Shown piece by piece: positions 44,091 through 52,476 of a DNA stretch of 64,000 nucleotides. Position 1 is the stretch's first letter. Every line of letters begins with the position of its first letter. This stretch comes from Rhodothermales bacterium (GTDB taxonomy: Bacteria; Bacteroidota; Rhodothermia; Rhodothermales; JAHQVL01). The notes below the pieces were generated by a model. That model did not search any database and was not told the origin of the DNA. It worked only from the letters and a program-made list of their open reading frames with translations. The DNA lies in contig JAWKNW010000004.1 in assembly GCA_041391505.1 (NCBI GenBank), positions 248,001-312,000 on the forward strand, given 5' to 3'. The translations under genes were made by a program, and so were the position numbers.

Positions 44091-44183
44091 AATTTCCCGC
44101 CCCCGCAGTATCATGGGGCTGTTCGGGAGCGCCGGCGATGGCGCCCACTTTTCTCCACTACCGCGTCTGCAAACGCAGAGACG

Positions 44184-44810
44184 ATGGCATTCAAGATCGA
44201 GGAACGGTTTGAGATTCAGGCGCCCATCGGGCGTGTGTGGGACTACCTGGTAGATCCACCGCGTGTCGTCTCATGTCTCCCCGGAGCCGAGCTGACCGAG
44301 GTGGTCGACGAGAAGACCTACACCGGTCGCGTCCGTGTCAAGGTGGGCCCCGTGGCCGCGTCGTACAAGGGGACCGCGCGCCTCGAAGAGGTGAACGAGG
44401 CCGACCGCATCATGCGGCTCTCCGGTGAAGGGAAAGAGGCTACCGGCGCTGGAACGGCGAAAATGAACATGACGGGGCGGCTTTCGGCCGGGGCCGACGG
44501 AACGACGCTGCTCGATGTCGAAGCCGAGATCGACGTCGCCGGCAAGATGGCGCAGTTCGGGCGGGGGCTGATGGAGGATGTGTCGCGCCAGTTGTTCAAG
44601 CAGTTCGGCGCGTGCATGCAGGCGACGCTCGCGCAGGCTGTCGTGGAGGATGCGGTGCCGGAGCCGACGCCGGCCGCGGCTGCTCCAACGCCTGCCGCCG
44701 CGCCCGTGACCCCCACGCCGCCGGCTCCCGCGCCCCGGCCCGTCGGTGTGGTTTCGCTCGTGCTCCGGGCACTCTGGGGACGGGTAAAACGCGCCTTCGG
44801 CGGACGCTAG
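44184..44810 (+). CDS. CoxG-like SRPBCC-domain protein
   Basis: A 208-residue protein of the CoxG (carbon monoxide dehydrogenase subunit G-like) family. The START/SRPBCC fold occupies residues 1-150: FEIQAPIGRVWDYLVDP, SCLPGAELTEV, VKVGPVAASYKGTARLEEV and the C-terminal helix LFKQFGACMQATLAQ. A Pro/Ala linker (PTPAAAAPTPAAAP) leads to a hydrophobic-basic tail, VGVVSLVLRALWGRVKRAF, which may touch the membrane. CoxG proteins accompany molybdenum hydroxylases and help attach them to the membrane or mature them; such a hydroxylase is encoded 7 kb downstream. The ATG at 44184 is preferred over 44079, which would add an unrelated lead. Confidence 0.87.
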   Translation: MAFKIEERFEIQAPIGRVWDYLVDPPRVVSCLPGAELTEVVDEKTYTGRVRVKVGPVAASYKGTARLEEVNEADRIMRLSGEGKEATGAGTAKMNMTGRLSAGADGTTLLDVEAEIDVAGKMAQFGRGLMEDVSRQLFKQFGACMQATLAQAVVEDAVPEPTPAAAAPTPAAAPVTPTPPAPAPRPVGVVSLVLRALWGRVKRAFGGR

Positions 44811-44825
44811 CCGGAACCGGTCTCC

Positions 44826-44864
44826 CGAAAAATCCACCAACGACTGCCAAAAATTACCTCTCGT
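44826..44864 (+). repeat. 39-bp dispersed motif, copy A
   Basis: Reads CGAAAAATCCACCAACGACT then GCCAAAAATTACCTCTCGT. It matches the copy at 58780 at 34 of 39 positions and the copy at 49440 at 29 of 39, with no gaps. It lies 16 bp after the CoxG-like stop and 263 bp before the SDR start. In both this copy and the one at 58780 a GGGTAT follows some 16-18 bp later. Confidence 0.7.
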
Positions 44865-44924
44865 AGCGGAGGGAGACGCCGGGTATACTGTGTTCCTGGT
44901 CCCGAAGCATCGCCTCTGCCGCAT

Positions 44925-45000
44925 CGGATGCAAGATGCAGGAACGCTTTGTATGAACCCGCACCCTAGGCGGATATCATGCGTCCTGCATCTTGCATCCG
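44925..45000. repeat. Heptad-unit hairpin, locus 3: 18-bp perfect inverted repeat
   Basis: CGGATGCAAGATGCAGGA (44925-44942) is repeated in perfect inverted form at 44983-45000 around a 40-nt loop. Each arm holds two 7-nt units, GGATGCA and AGATGCA. The design is like the GGTTCAA-unit hairpins, with a different unit. It could act in RNA as a stem-loop before the SDR gene, or as a terminator of the CoxG message. Confidence 0.75.
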
Positions 45001-45127
45001 GTTCCGCTCCACCGTTCGCGCGATGTTTTGAAGCTGCCGCTGGATGCGTACTTTCCGAAAAACCACCCTGTACATGGTTCTCACGCCGGCGCAGTCCAGG
45101 CTCCGGCTTCCACTTGCTCTCTGATTC

Positions 45128-45910
45128 ATGACGATATTCGAAAAACTCTTCCGGCTCGACGGTAAGGCCGCGCTGGTCACCGGCGGATACGGCGGCTTCG
45201 GCGCCGCGGTGTGCGAAGGCCTCGCCGAAATGGGCGCCGGCATCGCCGTGGCCGGCCATAACGCCGAAAAAGCCGAACACTTTGCCGGGCAGCTGCGGGC
45301 CAAGGGCGTCAATGCAATCGCCGCCCCCTTCGACGCCTGCTCGATGGAGGATACCCACCGCATGACCGACGCCGTGGCGAAGCATTTCGGCCGGCTGGAC
45401 GTCCTGGTCAACACCGTCGGCGGCAACACGCACGCTGAACTGGCCGATGAGGTCACCGAGGAAGGCTTCGGCAAGGTGCTCGAGCTCAATCTCACCAGCG
45501 CCATGTACCAGGCGCAGGCCGCGGCGAAACACATGAAGGCCTCCGGGGGCGGCAAGCAGGTGCATTTCGGCTCCGTGCGCGGCCTGCTGGCGCTGCGCGG
45601 CAAGGGCTTCGCGGCGTATTGCGCGTCCAAGGCCGGCCTCACCGTGCTCTGCAAACAGCTCGCCGGCGAGTGGGCGCCGGACAAGATCAATGTCAACGTC
45701 CTTTCGCCCACGTTCATCCGCACCGAGCAGTCGGCGCGGTTCCTGGCGGACAAGGCGTTTTACGACAGCGTCGTCTCGCGCATCCCCGTCGGGCGCGTCG
45801 GCGAGACGCTGGACATCGTCGGCGCCACGCTGTTTTTTGCGTCGCCGGCGGCCGACTTCATCACGGGGCAGACGCTGTATCTCGATGGCGGCCTCACCGC
45901 CACCCAATAG
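45128..45910 (+). CDS. Short-chain dehydrogenase/reductase
   Basis: A 260-residue classical SDR that should oxidise or reduce an alcohol/ketone pair with NAD(P). The cofactor loop is TGGYGGFG (18-25, the TGxxxGxG motif), NTVGG replaces NNAGG, and the catalytic residues are S149, Y164 and K168 (YCASK). The C-terminus GQTLYLDGGLTATQ is typical. It resembles D-mannonate or gluconate 5-dehydrogenase-type enzymes, but the substrate is unknown. It is followed 16 bp later by an aldehyde dehydrogenase gene, so alcohol-to-aldehyde-to-acyl chemistry in one operon is a reasonable inference. Confidence 0.9.
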   Translation: MTIFEKLFRLDGKAALVTGGYGGFGAAVCEGLAEMGAGIAVAGHNAEKAEHFAGQLRAKGVNAIAAPFDACSMEDTHRMTDAVAKHFGRLDVLVNTVGGNTHAELADEVTEEGFGKVLELNLTSAMYQAQAAAKHMKASGGGKQVHFGSVRGLLALRGKGFAAYCASKAGLTVLCKQLAGEWAPDKINVNVLSPTFIRTEQSARFLADKAFYDSVVSRIPVGRVGETLDIVGATLFFASPAADFITGQTLYLDGGLTATQ

Positions 45911-45926
45911 CGACCAACAGACCATC

Positions 45927-47387
<1,461 letters not shown>

Positions 47388-47390
47388 AGG

Positions 47391-47413
47391 CCTTCATCGT
47401 GCAACGATGAAGG
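47391..47413 (+). terminator. Hairpin after mmsA
   Basis: CCTTCATCGT and ACGATGAAGG pair perfectly over 10 bp around a 3-nt loop (GCA), 3 bp after the mmsA stop. No clear T run follows, so it may be a weak terminator or an mRNA-stabilising stem between mmsA and the TIM-barrel genes. Confidence 0.45.
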
Positions 47414-47447
47414 GTTTCAGGTTCAAGGTTTCAGGTTCAAGGTATAC
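47413..47447 (+). repeat. Heptad-unit tandem repeat, locus 4
   Basis: A direct array GGTTTCA GGTTCAA GGTTTCA GGTTCAA GGTATAC of 7-nt units, directly after the mmsA hairpin. Unlike the other loci there is no inverted half, so it cannot fold on itself but could pair with CCTTGAAC-type units elsewhere. The unit is the same as at 19859 and 40522. Confidence 0.65.
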
Positions 47448-47506
47448 TGCGAAGAGGCCTTTCCGGCTCTCGGAAGTTGTTCTCATCATCAACCCGCCCA
47501 ACGATT

Positions 47507-48472
47507 ATGGATCGCCGAACGTTTTTGCAACGGAGTAGTCTGGTGGCGCTGACGGCCCCCCTGTGGTCGTGCGCGCCGAAGGAATCTGGCACCGAAGCGG
47601 CCGCCACCGGCGCGTCGAATGACGCGGCGAAGCTGGCGCGTATCGGCATCACGACCGTTTGCATCCGCTCGTATTTCGAGAAGACGCGCACGATGCTGGC
47701 GGAGCCCAACTCGGCTCCCACCATCAACCTCGAAGCCGCGCCGCAGTTTATCTACGACCACTTCGGCCTCCGGAACGTGGAGGTGTGGGATTATCAGTTC
47801 GACGACCTGTCGCTCGCCTATTGCGAGCGGGTTCGTGCCGCGGCGGAGAAGATCGGTTCGCGCATCGCCAACATCCAGGTGGATGTGCTCGCGGACCTGT
47901 CGGATCCGAACCCCACCCAGCGCGCGCTGGGCGTGACCCAGGCGAAGGAGTGGGTCGACCGCGCGGTGGCGATGGGCGTGCCGAACTTCCGCGTCAACAC
48001 CGGCGGCAAGGAAGGCCAGGAATTCAAGCTCGCCGAGACGGTCGAATCGTTCCGGCAGATCGCCGACTACGCCGGCGAAAAGGGCGTGATCGTCCTCGTC
48101 GAAAACCATGTCGGGTTCAGCATGGACATCGACAAGGTGGTGGCCATCGTCTCGACGCTCAACCATCCGAACTGCAAGACGCTCGCGGACTACGGCAACA
48201 CGCCGGCGGGCACGACGCAGGACCGGATCGACGGGCTCAAGAAGCTCTTCCCGTGGCTGCAGTTCGTGTCGGCCAAGGGCACGGGCTTCAACGATCAGCT
48301 GGAGCATAGCGACTACGACTTCGCCGCGCTCGTGCGCGCCACGGAGGAGTCGGGGTACCGGGGCATCTATTCGATCGAGATGTGGCCCGACGCCGACAGC
48401 CAGCCGCCGGCCGACCCGATCAAGGCCGGCAACTGGATGAAGGATCAGCTCCTTGCCAACATCAGCGCGTGA
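47507..48472 (+). CDS. Tat-signal TIM-barrel protein (xylose-isomerase-like), copy 1
   Basis: A 321-residue protein of the sugar-phosphate isomerase/epimerase (AP endonuclease 2-like TIM barrel) superfamily. The N-terminus MDRRTFLQRSSLVALTAPLW has a twin-arginine motif, and the following SC looks like a lipobox, so it is probably exported folded and lipid-anchored. Candidate metal-site residues lie in IVLVENHVG, KTLADYGN and YSIEMWPDA, the Glu-Asp-Glu pattern of metal-dependent members. Function could be isomerisation or hydrolysis of a sugar-like acid. The next gene encodes a close paralogue 10 bp away. Confidence 0.85.
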   Translation: MDRRTFLQRSSLVALTAPLWSCAPKESGTEAAATGASNDAAKLARIGITTVCIRSYFEKTRTMLAEPNSAPTINLEAAPQFIYDHFGLRNVEVWDYQFDDLSLAYCERVRAAAEKIGSRIANIQVDVLADLSDPNPTQRALGVTQAKEWVDRAVAMGVPNFRVNTGGKEGQEFKLAETVESFRQIADYAGEKGVIVLVENHVGFSMDIDKVVAIVSTLNHPNCKTLADYGNTPAGTTQDRIDGLKKLFPWLQFVSAKGTGFNDQLEHSDYDFAALVRATEESGYRGIYSIEMWPDADSQPPADPIKAGNWMKDQLLANISA

Positions 48473-48482
48473 GGTGCGGCGC

Positions 48483-49433
48483 ATGAACCGTCGCGTCTTT
48501 ATTCAGCAGAGCGGCCTCGTCGCGGCTTCCGCCGCGTTCTGGTCGTGTTCGCCGGGCGATGCCCCCTCGGCGGCGGCCTCGGCCGATGCGAAGCTCGCCC
48601 GTATCGGGATCACCACGGTGAGCCTGCGGTCGCGCTTCGCGCAGACCCACGAGATGATGGCGGAGCCCTACGAGGGGCCGATGCTGAATCTGGAAACAGC
48701 GCCGGCGTACATCGCCGGCGAGCTGGGGCTGCACAATGTCGAGGTCTGGGAGCGCCAGTTCGACGATACCTCCATCGCCTACTGCGAGCGGGTGCGGGCC
48801 GCCGCCGAGCGGGCCGGCTCCCGGATCACGAACATCCAGGTGAGCGGGCTGGCGAATCTGTCGTCGATGGACGCCGACGAGCGGGCGCAGGGCGTTACCC
48901 AGGCCAGGGAGTGGGTCGACCGCGCCGTGGCGATTGGCGCGCCCAGCATCCGTGTCGACGCCGGCGGACGCGCGGGCGACCCGTTCGATCTTGCGGTGAC
49001 GGTCGATTCGTATCGCCGGATCGTCGATTATGCGGGTAGCAAGGGCGTCGTCATCCTCGTCGAAAACCACAGCGGCTTCACGCGGGACATCGATACGGTC
49101 GTCGCCATCATCGAGGCCATCGAAAGCCCGAACTGCCGCGCCCTGGCCGACTACGGCAACACGCCGGCGGGAAGCATCGAGGACCGGATCGCCGGGTTGC
49201 AGAAGATGCTGCCGTACCTGGCCTTCGTCTCGGCGAAGGGGACGGGGTTCGACGAGCAGATGAGGCATTCCGACTACGACTTTGCCGCGCTCGTCCGCGC
49301 CACCGAGGCCTCCGGGTACCGGGGTATTTATTCGATCGAGATGTGGCCCGACGCCGATAGTCCGCCGCCGGCCGATCCGCTGCGTGCCGCGGGCTGGATG
49401 AAGGACCAGCTGATCGCCAACATCGGCGCCTGA
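48483..49433 (+). CDS. Tat-signal TIM-barrel protein, copy 2 (tandem paralogue)
   Basis: A 316-residue protein closely similar to its neighbour: both share KLARIGITTV, GLHNVEVWERQFDD (copy 1: GLRNVEVWDYQFDD), SDYDFAALVRATE and YRGIYSIEMWPDAD. The N-terminus MNRRVFIQQSGLVAASAAFW again has a twin-arginine motif, followed by an SC lipobox-like site. Metal-site candidates are conserved (VENHSG, ALADYGN, SIEMW). The 10-bp spacing indicates translation from one message. The pair may work as subunits of a complex or on related substrates; the sequence does not decide. Confidence 0.85.
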   Translation: MNRRVFIQQSGLVAASAAFWSCSPGDAPSAAASADAKLARIGITTVSLRSRFAQTHEMMAEPYEGPMLNLETAPAYIAGELGLHNVEVWERQFDDTSIAYCERVRAAAERAGSRITNIQVSGLANLSSMDADERAQGVTQAREWVDRAVAIGAPSIRVDAGGRAGDPFDLAVTVDSYRRIVDYAGSKGVVILVENHSGFTRDIDTVVAIIEAIESPNCRALADYGNTPAGSIEDRIAGLQKMLPYLAFVSAKGTGFDEQMRHSDYDFAALVRATEASGYRGIYSIEMWPDADSPPPADPLRAAGWMKDQLIANIGA

Positions 49434-49439
49434 CGCGCG

Positions 49440-49478
49440 CGAAAGATTCGCCAACGACTCCCGAAGATGCGCACTCGT
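49440..49478 (+). repeat. 39-bp dispersed motif, copy C
   Basis: Aligns without gaps to the copy at 44826 (29 of 39 identities; shared CGAAA-AT, GCCAACGACT and the final CTCGT). It begins 7 bp after the stop of the second TIM-barrel gene and ends 66 bp before the Tm-1-like gene, in the same orientation as the other copies. Confidence 0.6.
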
Positions 49479-49544
49479 GGCGCCGGGCGTCGGCCAGTAC
49501 TATTGCCGGGGCGCGTCTGCCGCGCCCATCATTCCGTACATGCC

Positions 49545-50759
49545 ATGGCTAACATTGTCATCATCGGTGCGCTCGATACGAAAGGCACCGAGGTTCTTTT
49601 CGTCAAGCAACAGATCGAGGCCCGCGGGCATCGCACCGTCGTCATCGACTCCGGCGTCCTCGGCGACCCGCTTTTCCGGGCGGACGTGACGCGGCAGGAA
49701 GTCGCCTCGGCCGGCGGCGCCGATCTCGAAAAGCTGCGCGCCGCCAACGACCGCGGCCAGGCCGTGATCGCCATGACGCAAGGCGCGGCCGCCATCGTGC
49801 AGCGGCTCCACGAACAGGGCAAGGTCGACGCCATCATCGGGATGGGCGGCGGCGCCGGCACGACGGTGGGCACCGCGGCGATGCGGGCCCTGCCGCTCGG
49901 CATCCCGAAGGTGATGGTCTCCACCCTGGCGAGCGGCGATACGCGGCCTTTCGTGGGCGTGAAGGACATCATGATGGTGCCGTCCATCGTCGACATCAGC
50001 GGCCTGAACGGCATCGCGCGCGGCGTGTTCACGCGCGCCGCCGCCGCCGTATGCGGGATGGTCGAAGCCGATATTCCCGAGGGCGACGACAAGCCGACGA
50101 TCACGGCGTCGATGTTCGGCAACACGACCAAATGCGTCGAGCGGGCGCGGACGCACTTCGAGGCGGCCGGCTACGAGCTGCTGGTCTTCCACGCCGTCGG
50201 GTCGGGGGGGATGACGATGGAGAGTCTGATCGAATCCGGCCAGATCGCCGGCGTCTTCGATGTGACGCTCACCGAATGGGCGGACGAGCTGCTCGGCGGC
50301 GTCATGTCCGCCGGCCCCACGCGGCTCGATGCCGCGGCCCGCAGCGGGACGCCGGCGGTGTACGCCCCCGGCTGCGTCGACATCGTCAATTTCTGGGAGC
50401 CCGACTCGGTGCCGGTGGCGCTCCGCGACCGCCGGATCTACCACCATAATGCCAAACAAACGCTGGTCCGCACCGACATCGACGACAACGCGAAGCTCGG
50501 GAAGATCTTCGCCGAGAAGTTCAACGCGGCGACCGGGCCGGTGGCGGTATATCTCCCGCTCAAGGCCGTTTCCGTGATTTCGGAGCCCGGCGGCCCCTAC
50601 CACTGGCCGGAGGCCGACGCGGCCCTGTTCGACGCCCTGCGCTCGAACCTCCGCAAGGACATCCCGGTCTACGAATTCGACACCATCATCAACGACCCCA
50701 TCTTTGCCGACGCCATGGCCGAAGGCCTGCTGGCGATGATCGAAGATGGAAGATCGTAA
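49545..50759 (+). CDS. Tm-1-like ATP-binding domain protein (UPF0261)
   Basis: A 404-residue protein of the UPF0261/Tm-1 family, named after the tomato Tm-1 virus-resistance protein. Bacterial members are of unknown function and usually lie in catabolic clusters. It has the family's two Rossmann-like halves: IVIIGALDTKGTEVLFVK and GMGGGAGTTVGTAAMRALP in the first, FHAVGSGGMTMESLI and VYAPGCVDIVNFW in the second. The ATG at 49545 starts the conserved domain; the frame upstream lacks coding character. The stop codon lies inside an intergenic heptad repeat, so the last residues (DGRS) are encoded next to or by that element. Confidence 0.88.
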   Translation: MANIVIIGALDTKGTEVLFVKQQIEARGHRTVVIDSGVLGDPLFRADVTRQEVASAGGADLEKLRAANDRGQAVIAMTQGAAAIVQRLHEQGKVDAIIGMGGGAGTTVGTAAMRALPLGIPKVMVSTLASGDTRPFVGVKDIMMVPSIVDISGLNGIARGVFTRAAAAVCGMVEADIPEGDDKPTITASMFGNTTKCVERARTHFEAAGYELLVFHAVGSGGMTMESLIESGQIAGVFDVTLTEWADELLGGVMSAGPTRLDAAARSGTPAVYAPGCVDIVNFWEPDSVPVALRDRRIYHHNAKQTLVRTDIDDNAKLGKIFAEKFNAATGPVAVYLPLKAVSVISEPGGPYHWPEADAALFDALRSNLRKDIPVYEFDTIINDPIFADAMAEGLLAMIEDGRS

Positions 50760-50862
50760 ATCGCAAATCGTTAATCGCAAAATGCCCTGGGCAGTATCGG
50801 GACGTATGTACCAGTCGCCAGACACTACATGATTTACGATTTGCGATTTTACGATTTGCGAT
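50752..50862. repeat. Heptad-unit hairpin repeat, locus 5
   Basis: The left arm at about 50752-50783 reads in units CGTAAAT CGCAAAT CGTTAAT CGCAAAA; the right arm at about 50830-50862 reads GATTTAC GATTTGC GATTTTA CGATTTGC, which is complementary. The loop is about 46 nt. The TAA stop of the Tm-1-like gene is within the first unit. The unit (CGYAAAT) differs from the GGTTCAA and GATGCA units, but length and design are the same. Confidence 0.75.
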
Positions 50863-50898
50863 GCCTCAGTCCCTTTTTCCAAGCAAACGATCTGCCCT

Positions 50899-51618
50899 AT
50901 GAGCCGTCTCATCGACCTTTCCATGCCTGTCCATCCCGACATGATCACGTTTCCGCGGGTACCGCCGCCGGTGATGGTGATCTATGAAACCTGGGAGGAG
51001 TTCGCCGAGCGGATCGGCGCCGCGAAACACGGGGCCACGTGGCTCACCGGCAGCTACTACGTGACGACGAGCGACCACGTGGGCACGCACGTCGACGCCG
51101 TCAAGCACCTCCGGGGTCCGAAGTCGCCCGGGCCGGAAGGCATCCCGCTCGAGTACTGCTACAGCGACGGGGTCGTGCTGGACTTCCGCCACAAGGAAAA
51201 AGGCTACGGCATCACGCCCGAGGACATCGACGAGGCGCTCGCGAAGATCAATTATACCTTGAAGGAGAAGGACATCGTCCTGATCCAGACCGGCGCTTCG
51301 GCCTACAACACCGAACAGCGGTACCTCACGGACCATTGCGGCATGACAGGGGAAGCGACGCGGCACCTCATCAAGCAGGGCGTACGGATGATGGGCACCG
51401 ATGCGGTCACGTTCGATCCGCCCGTGTGGGCGATGTTCGAGCGGAAGAAGTTCTGGGAGGCGCACCGGGTGATGCTGGACGAGGATTACTGGCATATGGA
51501 GAACCTGATGAACCTCGACCAGCTTCCCCCGCACGGCTTCAAGCTCTCCGTCTTCCCGGTCAAGTGGGTCGGCACGACCGCCGCGCCGATCCGCGCCGTG
51601 GCCATCCTCGAAGGGTGA
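50899..51618 (+). CDS. Cyclase-family metal-dependent hydrolase (kynurenine formamidase-like)
   Basis: A 239-residue member of the cyclase/KynB family, whose members hydrolyse amide or ring bonds (kynurenine formamidase, isatin hydrolase). The metal motif is DHVGTHVDAVKH (H60, H64 and D66, with H70 following), the HxGTHxDxxxH signature with Ala-Val in place of the usual Pro region. Other conserved parts are VVLDFRHKEKGYGITPEDI, IVLIQTGAS and RMMGTDAVTFDPP. No signal peptide is seen. It precedes the molybdenum hydroxylase genes by 21 bp. A ring hydroxylation followed by ring opening of a heterocycle would fit; this is inference. Confidence 0.88.
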   Translation: MSRLIDLSMPVHPDMITFPRVPPPVMVIYETWEEFAERIGAAKHGATWLTGSYYVTTSDHVGTHVDAVKHLRGPKSPGPEGIPLEYCYSDGVVLDFRHKEKGYGITPEDIDEALAKINYTLKEKDIVLIQTGASAYNTEQRYLTDHCGMTGEATRHLIKQGVRMMGTDAVTFDPPVWAMFERKKFWEAHRVMLDEDYWHMENLMNLDQLPPHGFKLSVFPVKWVGTTAAPIRAVAILEG

Positions 51619-51639
51619 CGTTCAGCAACCGGTAACGTT

Positions 51640-52476
51640 ATGGAATTCAACGGCCCCGAGTGGCACGCGCCGACCACGCTCGACGCCGCGCTGGCGATGC
51701 GCGCCGAGTTGCAGGATGAAGCTACCGTCGTCGCCGGCGGGACCTTCGTCGGCACGCTGATGAACATCGGGTTCATGGCGCCGGCGGCGCTGCTGAGCCT
51801 GCGCGGCGTGCCGGGGCTCGCGTACATCCGCGCGGACGGCGAGCTGCGCATCGGTCCGATGACCACGCACCGCGCCATCGAGCTGTCGCCCGAGATCCGC
51901 CGGCACTGGCCGGCCCTCGCGCAGGCGTTTTCGGTGGTGGCCAGCCCGCGCGTCCGCAACATGGCGACCGTCGGCGGCGTCCTCGCCGACGCCGACTATG
52001 CTTCCGATCCGCCGGCGATGTTTCTCGCGCTCGGCGCCCGCGCCGTGCTGCGGGGGCCCCGGGGCGAGCGGGAGGTGCCGGTGGAGGACTTCATCCTCGG
52101 CTACTACGAAACCGCCCTCGCGCCGGACGAGCTGTTGACCGAGGTGCGTGTGCCCGCCGGCGGCGAGGCCGGCGTGTACCGCAAGTTCCGCACGCGTTCG
52201 AGCGAAGACCGCCCCTGCGTCTCCGTCGCCGCCGTCAACCGGGGCGGCGAGCTTCGGGTGGCCGTCGGCGCCGTGGCGAGCCGTCCCCAGTATTTCCCCG
52301 AGGTCTGCGCGCTCGCCCGGGGCCGGCGTGTCGACGCCGATCTGGCCCGCGAGATTGGCGAGGCCTACGCGCAGCGCATCGACCCCATTTCCGATTCCAG
52401 AGGCTCGTCGGAGTACCGACGCCGCGTCATCGCCGTCGAGGTGCGCCGCGCCCTGGAGGAGCTGTACCATGGCTGA
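51640..52476 (+). CDS. Molybdenum hydroxylase FAD-binding subunit (CoxM/CutM-like)
   Basis: The 278-residue medium subunit passes electrons from iron-sulfur clusters to FAD in xanthine-oxidase-family hydroxylases. The first FAD loop is VVAGGTFVGTLMNIG, the second is RNMATVGGVLADADYASDP (family: TIGGNIANASPAAD), and the C-terminal CO-dehydrogenase flavoprotein domain starts near YRKFRTRSSEDRPCVSVAA. The ATG follows the cyclase gene by 21 bp, and its stop overlaps the next start by 8 bp (52469-52476), so the subunits are translationally coupled. Confidence 0.9.
   Translation: MEFNGPEWHAPTTLDAALAMRAELQDEATVVAGGTFVGTLMNIGFMAPAALLSLRGVPGLAYIRADGELRIGPMTTHRAIELSPEIRRHWPALAQAFSVVASPRVRNMATVGGVLADADYASDPPAMFLALGARAVLRGPRGEREVPVEDFILGYYETALAPDELLTEVRVPAGGEAGVYRKFRTRSSEDRPCVSVAAVNRGGELRVAVGAVASRPQYFPEVCALARGRRVDADLAREIGEAYAQRIDPISDSRGSSEYRRRVIAVEVRRALEELYHG

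Larger units (their letters stand above)
44811..45127. other. Intergenic region with 39-bp motif and long inverted repeat
   Basis: 317 bp between the CoxG-like and SDR genes with no gene. It carries copy A of the 39-bp motif (44826-44864), a GGGTATACTG segment at 44881, and an 18-bp perfect inverted repeat (44925-45000). The last 120 bp before the SDR gene show no clear feature. Confidence 0.6.

Noticed and set aside
42703..44148. Overlapping minus-strand frame across the trans-sulfuration enzyme gene
   Set aside because: Arg/Pro/Ala-rich shadow of the real frame, which carries the PLP motifs.
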